Positions 16,339-25,371 are shown, counted from the stretch's first letter. The stretch: DNA of 64,000 nt from Micromonospora vinacea (GCF_015751785.1 NZ_JADOTY010000001.1:5270001-5334000), one strand, 5' to 3'. Notes: a model not told the origin generated them from the sequence alone. Translations and numbers: made by a program.

Positions 16339-17951
16339 GGACGCGGGGACTGCGCGGCGCACTGGCCGCCGACACCGAGCTGGGTGCGGGCAACGTCCTG
16401 GCCCGGGTACTGGCGCACGGCGCCGACCCGGACGGGCCCGGCCTGACCTTCGACACCGCCGTCGACGGGCACCCGGCCGAGACGCCACTGACGCTGGGGC
16501 AGCTCGACGAGCGGGTCGCCGCCCGCGCCGCCTGGCTGCACGAACAGGGGGTACGCCCCCGCGACCCGGTCGCCGTCTGGGCCACCGCCGCCGCCGACAT
16601 GGTGCTCAGCTTCCTGGCGTTGGCCCGGCTCGGGGCGATCCCGGCGCTGATGAACGGCAAACTCCGTCCGGAGATCGCCGCCGAGTACATCCGCCGCCTG
16701 CGGGGCGTCGGTGTGCTGGCCGACGACGCGCACACCGCGCTGCTGGCCGGGCACGACCTCGGCGTACCGCTGCTCGGCACCCCCGCGCAGGCCGGCGCTG
16801 GTGACCCGGCCACGGCCCCGGCGCACTACCGGCACCACCCGGACGACCCGATCGTGATCACCCACACCTCCGGGACGACCGGGGTGCCCAAGGCGGTGCT
16901 GCACTCGCACGCCAGCCTGTTCGCGGCCACCCGGCACCTGCTCACCATGCCGCAGGCGCAGGGCACCACCCGGATCCTCAACGCGCTGCCCGCCCCGCAC
17001 ACCGCCACGGTGCTGATGGTCAACCAGGCGCTGGGCAACCGCGCGCAGATGTTCCTGCTGTCCGAGCAGGGCGGCGAGCGGGTGCTGGACGCGATCCAGC
17101 GCTGGCGCCCCGACGGGGTGTTCGGTTTCTCGGTCACCTGGGCGGAGCTGGCCCGCTTCGACCTGTCCGGGTACGACCTGGACTCGGTACGGCTGTGGTT
17201 CAACACCGGCGACGCCTCGCACGAGCCGCACATCCGTCGCCTCGTCGCGGTCGGTTGGCACGACACGGTCACCCGCGACGGGGTGGCGAAGGTGCCCGGT
17301 TCGGTCTTCATCGACGGTCTGGGCTCCAGCGAGATGGGGCACTCCATGTTCCACATCACCCACCGCGCCGACACCGACCGGTACGGCCGCTGCATCGGCC
17401 GCCCGTACCGGTTCACCAAGGTCGCGGTGCTCGACGCCGACGGCGGCCCGGTGCCGGTCGGCGAGGTGGGTTTCCTGGGCATCGACTCGCCGTCGCTGTT
17501 CCGGGGCTACTGGAACGACTCGGTCACCACCCACCGCTTCCGCCAGCGCGGCTGGTACCTCACCGGGGACCTGGTCCGTGCCGACGCCGACGGCCGTTAC
17601 TACCACCTGGACCGGGCGGTCGACTCGGTCGACGCCGGTGACGGGCGGCGCTTCTACACAGCGCTGTCCGAGGAGCGGATCCTCGCGGCCTGCCCGGACG
17701 TCACCGACTGCACTGTGGTGATCGTTGCCGAGGCCGGCGTGGTCGTCACCGACGTGCTGCTGGAGTTGGCCGCCGGCGCCGACGAGGCCGAGGACCGCAC
17801 CGAGCGGGTCCGCACCGCCCTCGGCCCGGACGTCGGCGCCACACTGCGCCGGGTCGTGCCGGTGCGCTCCGCCGACATCCCGGTCACCGTGACCGGCAAG
17901 GTCCGCAAGGTGGTCCTGCGCGAGCGCTACCTCACCGAGGCCCCTTCATGA
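16335..17951 (+). CDS. AMP-forming acyl-CoA/ACP ligase (ANL superfamily)
   Basis: A 538-residue adenylate-forming ligase. The ATP loop is THTSGTTGVPKAV near 175, a second motif GSSEMGHSMFH lies near 330, the hinge TGDLVR near 410 and the catalytic Lys in VTGKVRK close to the C terminus. It lies between the half-KS and the complete KS, overlapping both by ATGA, which ties it to chain initiation. Possible substrates are a fatty or aromatic acid such as 4-hydroxybenzoate (inference only). Confidence 0.87.
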   Translation: MRTRGLRGALAADTELGAGNVLARVLAHGADPDGPGLTFDTAVDGHPAETPLTLGQLDERVAARAAWLHEQGVRPRDPVAVWATAAADMVLSFLALARLGAIPALMNGKLRPEIAAEYIRRLRGVGVLADDAHTALLAGHDLGVPLLGTPAQAGAGDPATAPAHYRHHPDDPIVITHTSGTTGVPKAVLHSHASLFAATRHLLTMPQAQGTTRILNALPAPHTATVLMVNQALGNRAQMFLLSEQGGERVLDAIQRWRPDGVFGFSVTWAELARFDLSGYDLDSVRLWFNTGDASHEPHIRRLVAVGWHDTVTRDGVAKVPGSVFIDGLGSSEMGHSMFHITHRADTDRYGRCIGRPYRFTKVAVLDADGGPVPVGEVGFLGIDSPSLFRGYWNDSVTTHRFRQRGWYLTGDLVRADADGRYYHLDRAVDSVDAGDGRRFYTALSEERILAACPDVTDCTVVIVAEAGVVVTDVLLELAAGADEAEDRTERVRTALGPDVGATLRRVVPVRSADIPVTVTGKVRKVVLRERYLTEAPS

Positions 17952-19186
17952 CCGCATTGATCACGGGGATGGGTCTGTTCACACCGGTCGGGCGGGGCGT
18001 CGAGGAGACCTTCGACGCGCTGACCACCGGCCGGTCCGGGCTGACCCGCCCGCCCGAGGGACACCCGGTCAGCGAGTCGCTGGACGTCGCCGGGCTGCTG
18101 CCCGACATCGACCCGCGGACCGTCGCGTCCGGGCCGGAGACACGGGTGCTGGACCGGATCGTCGTCCTCGCCCTGCTCGCCGCCGCCGACGCCCTCACCG
18201 ACGCCGGCATCGAGGTGGGCCGCGACGTCGACCCCGATCGGATCGGTGTGATCGTCGGTGGGGTCGGGGGGATGGCCACCCTGGAGTCGCAGGTGCTGGC
18301 CCGGGCGGCCCGGGGGCGGGCGGCGGTCAGCCCGTACCTGCTCACCGGGATCCTGCCGAACATGCCGGCGGCGCGGATCGCCATCGCGCACGGCATCCGC
18401 GGCTACAGCTCGTCGGTCGGCACCGCCTGCGCCTCCGGCGCACAGGCGGTCGCCGACGGGGTCCGGCTCATCGCGACCGGAGAGGTCGACGTGGTGCTCT
18501 GCGGGGCCAGCGAGGCACCGCTCTTCCCGACCTTCGCCGACACCTTCGGCAACGCGCGGGCGTTGGCGCGCGCCGGCACCGACCCGGGCCGGGCGAGTCG
18601 GCCGTTCGACACCTCCCGCAGCGGGTTCGTCCTGTCCGAGGGTGCCGCGCTGCTGGTGCTCGAACGCGCCGAGCACGCGGCGGCGCGTGGCGTCGTCGGG
18701 TACGCCGAGGTGGCCGGCCACGGCGCGACGACCGACGCGTACCACCCGACCGCCCCGCGCCCGGACGGCGCCGGCGCGGCGGCGTGCATCCGCCGGGCGC
18801 TGCGCAGCGCCGGTGTGCCGGCGGCGGCGGTCGGTTACGTCAACGCGCACGGCACCGGCACGAAGCTCGGTGACATCGCGGAGACCACCGCCCTGGCCGA
18901 CGTCTTCGGCGTCGGCGGTGTGCCGGTCAGCTCCACCAAGTCGCTCACCGGTCACCTGCTCGGTGCCTCCGGGGTGCTGGAGGCGGCGGCCACCGCGCTG
19001 GCGCTCGGTCGGGGGCTGCTGCCGCCGACGTACCACCTCGACGATCCGGATCCGGCCTGCCCGGCGGACCACATCCGTGGCACCCCCCGCAAGGCCGACC
19101 TGGAGTACGCGGTCACCAACTCGTTCGGGTTCGGCGGCCAGAACGTGAGCCTGCTGCTGGCCCGCGTCGCCGAGCCGAGGGGGTGA
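17948..19186 (+). CDS. Beta-ketoacyl-ACP synthase II-type ketosynthase, complete
   Basis: A 412-residue KS with the full catalytic set: Cys161 in GTACASGAQ, His301 in NAHGTGTKLGD, Lys331 and His336 in TKSLTGHLLGASG, and the C-terminal FGFGGQN loop. It is FabF-like rather than aromatic KS-alpha. It starts by ATGA overlap with the ligase. It is the likely working condensing enzyme of this block, paired with the Asn-variant KS and half-KS upstream. No ketoreductase or dehydratase gene accompanies it. Confidence 0.9.
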   Translation: MTALITGMGLFTPVGRGVEETFDALTTGRSGLTRPPEGHPVSESLDVAGLLPDIDPRTVASGPETRVLDRIVVLALLAAADALTDAGIEVGRDVDPDRIGVIVGGVGGMATLESQVLARAARGRAAVSPYLLTGILPNMPAARIAIAHGIRGYSSSVGTACASGAQAVADGVRLIATGEVDVVLCGASEAPLFPTFADTFGNARALARAGTDPGRASRPFDTSRSGFVLSEGAALLVLERAEHAAARGVVGYAEVAGHGATTDAYHPTAPRPDGAGAAACIRRALRSAGVPAAAVGYVNAHGTGTKLGDIAETTALADVFGVGGVPVSSTKSLTGHLLGASGVLEAAATALALGRGLLPPTYHLDDPDPACPADHIRGTPRKADLEYAVTNSFGFGGQNVSLLLARVAEPRG

Positions 19187-19261
19187 TCGGGGCGGCATCC
19201 CGGGCGGTGAGTGCCCGGACGGCAACACAGGGGGAATCGGGTGGGAAGGGTTTCAGGGGAC

Positions 19262-20353
19262 ATGGACATCCGTGGTATCGACCACATCGAACTCTACGTG
19301 GGGGACGCCCGACAGGCGGCCTTCTACTTCAGCACCGCCGTCGGCTTCGAGATCTGTGGCCAGGGTGGCCCGGAGACCGGGCTGGCGGGGCAGCGCACAG
19401 TGCTGCTCTGCCACGGCGACATCCGGTTGCTGCTCACCTCCGGGTTGAGCGCCGAGCATCCGGCCGCGCGGTACGTGCAGCGCCACGGTGACGGCATCGC
19501 TGTCGTCGCCGTCGAGGTCGACGACGTGTCGGCCGCGTACGCCGAGCTGGTGGGTCGGGGTGCGACAGGAGTGACGCCACCGACCACCCGCACCGGCGCG
19601 GACGCCGAGGTGGTGATCGCCGAGGTGGACGGCTTCGCCGACGTGCGGCACCGGCTGGTGCAGCGCCGGGGTGACCGGGGCGAGTTCCTGCCCGGCGCCA
19701 TCACCGCTGCGGCGTCCACGACGGACGACCACCCGCCGGTGCTCGCCGAGATCGACCACCTGGCTGTCTGCGTGCCGCCCGGCCAGCTCGACGAGACGGT
19801 CCGGCACTTCGAAGCGCTGTTCGACTTCGCGCAGATCTTCGAGGAGCACATCGAGGTCGACGGACAGGGGATGAACTCCAAGGTGGTGCAGAGCCCGTCC
19901 GGGCGGGTCACAGTGGTCCTGCTCGAACCGGACCGCTCCCGGCGGCCCGGGCAGATCGACGCGTTCCTGGACCAGCACGCCGGTGGGGGAGTGCAGCACC
20001 TGGGGCTGCGCACCGACGACATCGTCGGCGCGGTGGAGGCGCTGGGCCGGCGCGGGGTGCGCTTCGCCGGCACCCCGGCCAGCTACTACGACGCCCTGGA
20101 GGCGCGGGTCGGCCGGGTGGACGCCCCGCTGGACCGGCTGCGTGAGCTGGGGGTGCTTGTCGACTCCGACCACGACGGTCAGCTGTTGCAGATCTTCGCC
20201 GAGTCGATGCACGTGCGTCGCACGCTGTTCCTGGAGCTGATCGAGCGGCGCGGCGCGCGGGGCTTCGGCAGCGGCAACATCAAGGCGCTCTACGAGGCCA
20301 AGGAACGGGAGTTGGCCGCCGTGGCGGCCACACCACAGGGGGTGGGGGCGTGA
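19262..20353 (+). CDS. hmaS: 4-hydroxymandelate synthase (HPPD family)
   Basis: This 363-residue non-heme iron dioxygenase converts 4-hydroxyphenylpyruvate to 4-hydroxymandelate, the first step to 4-hydroxyphenylglycine. Iron ligands are His166 (IDHLAV), His246 (GVQHLGL) and Glu325 (LFLELIERRG). It follows HmaS rather than HPPD: the position held by Asn in HPPD (INEP) is Leu221 (VVLLEPDR), close to the Ile of known synthases, and the tail reads GFGSGNIKALYEA. ATG 19262 aligns with HmaS N termini, although a GTG at 19241 has a better-spaced ribosome binding site. It opens the coupled run up to the ATP-grasp gene. Confidence 0.88.
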   Translation: MDIRGIDHIELYVGDARQAAFYFSTAVGFEICGQGGPETGLAGQRTVLLCHGDIRLLLTSGLSAEHPAARYVQRHGDGIAVVAVEVDDVSAAYAELVGRGATGVTPPTTRTGADAEVVIAEVDGFADVRHRLVQRRGDRGEFLPGAITAAASTTDDHPPVLAEIDHLAVCVPPGQLDETVRHFEALFDFAQIFEEHIEVDGQGMNSKVVQSPSGRVTVVLLEPDRSRRPGQIDAFLDQHAGGGVQHLGLRTDDIVGAVEALGRRGVRFAGTPASYYDALEARVGRVDAPLDRLRELGVLVDSDHDGQLLQIFAESMHVRRTLFLELIERRGARGFGSGNIKALYEAKERELAAVAATPQGVGA

Positions 20354-21258
20354 GCTTGACCGCCGAGGAGCAGGCGCTGCTGCCGTCCGACGACGACGTG
20401 CGGCACTACGCCGAGCACGGCTGGTACCTGTCGAAGAAGGTGTTCACCGACGACGAGGTGGACGCCCTCGCCGCCGCCGCGCAGCGCTACTACGACGGGG
20501 AGCGGGACCGGCGGCTGCCGGTACGCCCACCGAAGCTGGCCTACTGGGAGCAGTCCTTGGGCCCGGTGCAGCGGCACAACGACTACGTCCACCACGAACA
20601 CGACGGGCTCGGCGCGATCCTGCGCAAGCCGCTGCTCGGCGCGGTCGCCGCCCGGCTCGCCCAGGCCGACGAGATCCGGGTCTTCCAGTCCACGCTGATC
20701 TACAAGCCGCCGATCTCCGGCGAGCCGAGCAACATCGTGCCCTGGCACTTCGACAAGCACTACTGGGCGTCCTCGTCGTCGGAGAAGATGCTCACCGCCT
20801 TCATCCCCTTCCACGACTGCGGGGAGGAGATGGGCACCATCACCATGGTCGACGGCTCGCACCGGTGGAAGGAGATCGGCGCGGACGACACTGTGGTGCG
20901 GCACTTCGCCGACCGGGACCGCAGCCAGCTCGAGGAGATGCTGGCCGAGAACGCCGCGTACAACGGCGCGGAGATCCGCAAGATCCCGATGGTGATCCCC
21001 AAGGGACACATGAGCTTCCACCACTGCCGCACCTACCACGGCAGCGGCCCCAACGTCAGCGGTCGCCCCCGGCAGGCGATCTCGCTGCACCTGCAGGACG
21101 GCGACAACGCCTGGCGGGAGTATCCGCTCTCCGACGGCACGCTCGCCGCGTACAACCACGACGTGCTGGTCCGCCGCACCCACGACGGGCGGCCGGACTA
21201 CGCGGACCCCGACTACTGCCCGGTCATCTGGCGCCACCGCGCCCAGCAGGGAGGCTGA
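20350..21258 (+). CDS. Phytanoyl-CoA dioxygenase-like Fe(II)/2-oxoglutarate oxygenase
   Basis: A 302-residue PhyH-family enzyme, likely a hydroxylase using 2-oxoglutarate. The metal triad is H133-x-D135 (PWHFDKHYW) with distal His230 (CRTYHGSGPN), and R239 or R241 in GRPRQAISLHL would bind 2-oxoglutarate. GTG start overlaps the hydroxymandelate synthase stop (GTGA). The substrate may be an arylglycine-derived or acyl intermediate, unknown from sequence. One base separates it from the DUF3050 gene. Confidence 0.88.
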   Translation: MSLTAEEQALLPSDDDVRHYAEHGWYLSKKVFTDDEVDALAAAAQRYYDGERDRRLPVRPPKLAYWEQSLGPVQRHNDYVHHEHDGLGAILRKPLLGAVAARLAQADEIRVFQSTLIYKPPISGEPSNIVPWHFDKHYWASSSSEKMLTAFIPFHDCGEEMGTITMVDGSHRWKEIGADDTVVRHFADRDRSQLEEMLAENAAYNGAEIRKIPMVIPKGHMSFHHCRTYHGSGPNVSGRPRQAISLHLQDGDNAWREYPLSDGTLAAYNHDVLVRRTHDGRPDYADPDYCPVIWRHRAQQGG

Positions 21259-21259
21259 C

Positions 21260-22051
21260 ATGTCACGGTACGACTGGGGTAAGACGCACCCGGGCATCGA
21301 GCGGTTGGAGCGGGCGGTGACCGACCGGCGCGACGCCGTGGTCAAGCACCCGCTCTACGCCAACCTCGACACCCACCAGGCGCTGGTCACCTTCATGGAG
21401 CACCACGTCTTCGCGGTCTGGGACTTCATGTCCCTGCTGAAGTCGCTGCAACGGCAACTGACCTGCGTCACAGTGCCGTGGATCCCGACCGGGCCGACCG
21501 GCAGCCGCCGCCTCATCAACGACATCGTGATGGTCGAGGAGAGCGACGAACTGGGAGGCGGCTACATCAGCCACTTCGAGCTGTACGTGCAGGGCATGGC
21601 CGAGGCCGGCGCGGACACCACAGCGGTGAACGCCCTGATCGACAGGCTGCGCACCGGCCGGCCGGTCACCGAGGCGCTCGCCGAGGCCGGGGTGCCGGCC
21701 GCGTCGGCGAGGTTCGCCGCGACGACCTGGCAGATCATCGAGTCCACCCCGGTGCACTGCCAGGCGGCGGCCTTCGCGTTCGGTCGGGAGGACCTGATCC
21801 CGGACATGTTCACCCAGGTCGTCTCGGTCAACGAGAGCAGCGACCGGCTGCACGCGTTCGTCGACTACCTGGAGCGGCACATCGAGGTCGACGGCGAACA
21901 GCACACCCCGATGGCCATGCAGATGCTCGCCGACCTGTGCGGCGACGACGACACCAAGTGGCAGGAGTGCGCCGACACTGTCAACACTGCCCTCGCTGCC
22001 CGGGCCCGGCTCTGGGACGACATCCTGGCCGCCATCAAGGGGCCTGCGTGA
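21260..22051 (+). CDS. DUF3050 protein with heme-oxygenase-like fold
   Basis: A 263-residue all-helical protein. Conserved acid/His motifs at MEHHVFAVWDF (about 42), VEESDE (about 93), SHFELY (about 105) and RHIEVDGEQH (about 205) fit a heme-oxygenase-like fold that could hold a di-iron site. Members of that superfamily desaturate or cleave amino or fatty acids, or oxidise nitrogen; DUF3050 itself has no assigned reaction that I know. Its place between two oxygenases and an E1 pair suggests tailoring of the arylglycine or acyl part. Confidence 0.78.
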   Translation: MSRYDWGKTHPGIERLERAVTDRRDAVVKHPLYANLDTHQALVTFMEHHVFAVWDFMSLLKSLQRQLTCVTVPWIPTGPTGSRRLINDIVMVEESDELGGGYISHFELYVQGMAEAGADTTAVNALIDRLRTGRPVTEALAEAGVPAASARFAATTWQIIESTPVHCQAAAFAFGREDLIPDMFTQVVSVNESSDRLHAFVDYLERHIEVDGEQHTPMAMQMLADLCGDDDTKWQECADTVNTALAARARLWDDILAAIKGPA

Positions 22052-23019
22052 CCGACGCCGACCCGGTCCGGCTCTACCGCACGGTCCGGCTGATCCGCCG
22101 GTTCGAGGAACGGGCGGTGGAGCTGGTCCACGGCGGGCAGATCGTCGGCGGCATCCACCCGTACCTCGGTCAGGAGGGGATCGCCGCCGGCGTCTGCGCC
22201 GCGCTGGGTGCCGACGACGTGCTCGCCGGCACCCACCGCGGGCACGGGCACGTCCTGGCCCGCGGGGCCGACCCGGCCCGCATGCTCGCCGAGCTGTGCG
22301 GCCGGGTCACCGGCCTCAACGCCGGCCGGGGCGGTTCGATGCACGCCGCCGACCTGAGCATCGGCGTGCTCGGCGCCAACGCGATCGTCGGCGCCTCCGG
22401 GGCGATCATCACGGGCGCGGTCTGGGCCCACCGCCGCCGGGGCCGCGACACCGTCGGGGTGAGCTTCTTCGGCGACGGCGCGGTCAACGAGGGGATGCTG
22501 CTGGAGGCGTTCAACCTGGCCGCGCTCTGGCGGGTGCCGGTGCTGTTCGTCTGCGAGAACAACGGCTACGCCACCACCATGCCGGTCGCCGGCGCGGTGG
22601 CCGGCAGCATCGCCGGCCGGGCCGCCGCGTTCGACATCCCGGCCGTCCAGGTTGACGGTCAGGACCCCGAGACCGTACGCGTCGCCGCGTCCGCCGCCGT
22701 CGACCGGATGCGCGCCGGCGGCGGCCCCGAGCTGATCGAGGCCCGGACCTACCGCTTCGACGCCCACCACACCTTCGAACACGCGGTACGCCTCGACTAC
22801 CGCCCGCCCGACGAGGTGAGCCGGGCCCGGGCCCGGGATCCGGTGCGCATCCAGGGTGAGCGCCTCACCGACACCGACCGCGCCGCCGTGGACGCCGAGG
22901 TCGAGGCGATCCTCGACGCGGCGGTGCGGTTCGCCCTGAACAGCCCGGAACCCGACCCGGCCGACGCGCTGACCTACCTGTACGCCAGCGGCCTGACCGC
23001 CCGCACCGGAGGTGGCTGA
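22048..23019 (+). CDS. Thiamine-dependent 2-oxoacid dehydrogenase E1 alpha subunit
   Basis: A 323-residue E1 alpha of the acetoin/pyruvate dehydrogenase type. The thiamine diphosphate motif is FFGDGAVNEGMLLEAFNLAA, ending in CENNGYA, and GVLGANAIVGAS precedes it. It decarboxylates a 2-oxoacid with its beta partner. GTG start overlaps the DUF3050 stop. No E2 or E3 lies nearby, so the acyl group may be handed to an ACP or another acceptor. A 27-base duplication separates it from the beta gene. A second, complete 2-oxoacid dehydrogenase set sits at 45326-48851. Confidence 0.9.
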   Translation: MTDADPVRLYRTVRLIRRFEERAVELVHGGQIVGGIHPYLGQEGIAAGVCAALGADDVLAGTHRGHGHVLARGADPARMLAELCGRVTGLNAGRGGSMHAADLSIGVLGANAIVGASGAIITGAVWAHRRRGRDTVGVSFFGDGAVNEGMLLEAFNLAALWRVPVLFVCENNGYATTMPVAGAVAGSIAGRAAAFDIPAVQVDGQDPETVRVAASAAVDRMRAGGGPELIEARTYRFDAHHTFEHAVRLDYRPPDEVSRARARDPVRIQGERLTDTDRAAVDAEVEAILDAAVRFALNSPEPDPADALTYLYASGLTARTGGG

Positions 23020-23046
23020 ATGACCCCGCGCACCGGAGGTGGCTGA
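23002..23046 (+). repeat. 27-bp duplication covering stop codon and ribosome binding site
   Basis: CGCACCGGAGGTGGCTGA occurs at 23002-23019 and again at 23029-23046. The first copy holds the stop codon of E1 alpha; the second provides the GGAGG in front of the E1 beta start and a second stop in frame with a short ATG mini-frame. Confidence 0.85.
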
Positions 23047-23047
23047 G

Positions 23048-24016
23048 GTGCCCCGACTGTCGTACCGCCGGGCCCTCACCCGGGCCCTCGCCGACGAGTT
23101 GGCCCGCGACGAGGCGGTGTTCCTGCTCGGCGAGGACGTCCAGGTGGGGGCGTCCCTGGTGACCACCGGGCTGGCCAAGCGGTTCGGCACCGACCGGATC
23201 CGGGACACCCCCCTGTCCGAGCAGGCGTTCACCAGCTTCGCCACCGGGGCGGCGCTGGCCGGGCTGCGGCCGGTGATCGAGTTCCAGATCCCGTCGCTGC
23301 TGTTCCTGGTCTTCGAACAGATCGTCAACCACGCGCACAAGTTCCCGCTGATGACCGGGGGCCAGTGCAGTGTCCCCGTCACCTACCTGGTGCCCGGCTC
23401 CGGTTCGCGTACCGGGTGGGCCGGGCAGCACTCCGACCACCCGTACAGCCTCTTCGCCCACGTCGGCGTGGTCACCGTCGTACCGGCCACCCCGGCCGAC
23501 GCGTACGGGCTGCTGGTCACCGCGATCCGCCACGACGACCCGGTGGTGGTGTTCGCGCCGGCCGGCGCCATGGACCTGCGCGAGGACGTCGACGACCTGA
23601 CGCCGGTGCCGCTGGGCCGGGGCCGGATCCACCGCTTCGGCGACGACGTGACAGTGGTCGCGATCGGGCACCTGGTGCACGACGCGCTCGCCGTCGCCGA
23701 GGAGCTGGCCGACCAGGTCTCGGTGGAGGTGTTCGACCCGCGCACCCTGTACCCGTTCGACATCGACGGTCTCACCGAGTCGGTGGCCCGCACCGGACGC
23801 CTCGTGGTGCTCGACGACGGTAACCGTTCCTGCGGCATGGCCGCCGAGATCATCGCATCGGTGGTGGAACGGGTCCGGCTGCTCGCCCCGCCACGCCGGG
23901 TCACCCGACCGGACGGGGCGGTGCTGCCGTTCGCCCCCGCACTGGACCGGGCCGTCCAGCCCGGCCGCGACCAGCTCGCCACCGCCATCCACCTGACCAT
24001 GAAGGACGGATCATGA
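23048..24016 (+). CDS. Thiamine-dependent 2-oxoacid dehydrogenase E1 beta subunit
   Basis: A 322-residue E1 beta with the expected GEDVQVG, DTPLSEQAF and a C-terminal transketolase-like domain (FDPRTLYPFD). It forms an alpha2beta2 complex with the gene product before it. GTG 23048 has GGAGG eight bases upstream; GTG 23039 is the alternative. The stop overlaps the ATP-grasp start (ATGA). The 2-oxoacid could be 4-hydroxybenzoylformate from the hydroxymandelate oxidase at 35577, giving a 4-hydroxybenzoyl group, but this is inference. Confidence 0.9.
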   Translation: MPRLSYRRALTRALADELARDEAVFLLGEDVQVGASLVTTGLAKRFGTDRIRDTPLSEQAFTSFATGAALAGLRPVIEFQIPSLLFLVFEQIVNHAHKFPLMTGGQCSVPVTYLVPGSGSRTGWAGQHSDHPYSLFAHVGVVTVVPATPADAYGLLVTAIRHDDPVVVFAPAGAMDLREDVDDLTPVPLGRGRIHRFGDDVTVVAIGHLVHDALAVAEELADQVSVEVFDPRTLYPFDIDGLTESVARTGRLVVLDDGNRSCGMAAEIIASVVERVRLLAPPRRVTRPDGAVLPFAPALDRAVQPGRDQLATAIHLTMKDGS

Positions 24017-25371
24017 TCGACCCGAACTATCAGTGGCCGGCGGCCGACCGGGCCTGGACCGACCTGCCGGAGCCGGCCCGTCGGGCCATGGTGGCCAGTG
24101 GGGCGGCGGCCTGGGAGCAGGTCTTCCACGGCCGGGCCACCTACAACAAGCAGTGGCGGTTGGCCCGCCCCCCGGTGCTCACCGCCGACGCCTGGCGGGA
24201 GCTCAACGAGGTCTGCGACCGGCTGGCCCAGCTCATCCTCGACGCCTGCCGTCGCCGGGCCGGCACCGCTGGTGAGCTGCGCCAGCTGCTCGGCGTACCG
24301 GCGGGGGAGACCCGACTGCTGGACGAGTCCGAGCCGCTGACCGAGGCGCTGCTGGCCGCGTACCGCCCGGACGTGATCTTCTCCGCCGGGGTGCCGAAGT
24401 TCGTCGAGTACAACATCGACAGCAGCCTCGGCGGCGGGTTCGACGCCGACACCGTCATCCAGCGGTACGCGCGCCTCTACCGGGAGCACGGGATCCTCGA
24501 CGACCTGCCGGTGCGGGCCGCGCCGTCCCTGCTGGACCAGCGGTTCGTGGCGATCCGCGAGGAGCTGCGGCTGCCCGAGGGCGCCCGGGTGGCGCTGCTG
24601 ATGGACTTCGACGGCGACTACCCGGGCCTCGACGACCCGCAGACGTTCATCCGGATCCTCGACCCCCTCGCCGTACGCGCCCGGGACTTCGGCATCGACC
24701 TGGTCATCGCCCCGGTGTCCACCGCCACGGTGGACGCCGGCAACCGCCTCGTCGTCGACGGCGCACCGGTCGACGCGCTGTTCCGGCTGTTCGTGCCCAA
24801 CCGGGTCACACCGACCGCCGGCCTGGACGCGGTGGCAGTGGCCCTCGCCGCCGGCACCCTGCCGATGTTCGTGTCGGCGGCGGCCTGGCTGCTCGGCAAC
24901 AAGGCCACATTCGGTTGGCTGTGGGAGGACGTGGACGGGCTGCCCGCCGACGACCAGACGCTGATCCGCCGGCACGTGCCGTACACGGTGCCGTTGACCG
25001 CCGCGGTGCTCGACCGGGCCATCGCCGAGCAGGCCACGTTGGTGGCGAAGCCGGCCGACGGTTCGGCCGGGCACGGTGTGCTGCTCGGCCCGGAGTTGAG
25101 CGCGGCGGACTGGGCCGACGGTGTGCGCGCCGCCGTCGACCAGGGCGGCGCCATCCTCCAGGAGTACCTACCGACCGACCGGGTGTCGATGGACTTCGTC
25201 CAGATCGAGACGGGCGAGACGGTCACCGCCGACGTCCCGTACTCGCTGGCCCCGTACCTGTTCGGCCGCCACGCCTCCGGCGGCCTGGCGAGGGTCGGCT
25301 ATCCCGGCTGCGACGGAATCCTCAACCTGGCCCACGGCGTCCTCCTAACCGGAATCCTCCTAACCGACTGA
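24013..25371 (+). CDS. ATP-grasp ligase (circularly permuted, glutathionylspermidine synthase-like)
   Basis: A 452-residue stand-alone ATP-grasp protein. EYNIDSSLGGGFD near 136-148 and MDFDGDYPGLDDP near 197 are acidic ligand motifs, and the nucleotide-binding segment is LVAKPADGSAGHGVLLG near 345-360 with LQEYLP after it. Such enzymes make amide bonds from an acyl phosphate. With 4-hydroxyphenylglycine enzymes in the window and no NRPS module, it is the best candidate to join an amino acid to another part (inference). ATG overlaps the E1 beta stop. A hairpin follows at 25392. Confidence 0.75.
   Translation: MIDPNYQWPAADRAWTDLPEPARRAMVASGAAAWEQVFHGRATYNKQWRLARPPVLTADAWRELNEVCDRLAQLILDACRRRAGTAGELRQLLGVPAGETRLLDESEPLTEALLAAYRPDVIFSAGVPKFVEYNIDSSLGGGFDADTVIQRYARLYREHGILDDLPVRAAPSLLDQRFVAIREELRLPEGARVALLMDFDGDYPGLDDPQTFIRILDPLAVRARDFGIDLVIAPVSTATVDAGNRLVVDGAPVDALFRLFVPNRVTPTAGLDAVAVALAAGTLPMFVSAAAWLLGNKATFGWLWEDVDGLPADDQTLIRRHVPYTVPLTAAVLDRAIAEQATLVAKPADGSAGHGVLLGPELSAADWADGVRAAVDQGGAILQEYLPTDRVSMDFVQIETGETVTADVPYSLAPYLFGRHASGGLARVGYPGCDGILNLAHGVLLTGILLTD

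Noticed and set aside
19262..20353. 4-hydroxyphenylpyruvate dioxygenase for tyrosine breakdown
   Set aside because: HPPD has Asn where this protein has Leu221, and the gene sits with an oxidase and an HpgT-like aminotransferase, which favours hydroxymandelate synthase.
22048..24016. Housekeeping pyruvate or acetoin dehydrogenase
   Set aside because: No E2 or E3 follows and the genes are coupled to cluster genes; the complete set is at 45326-48851.
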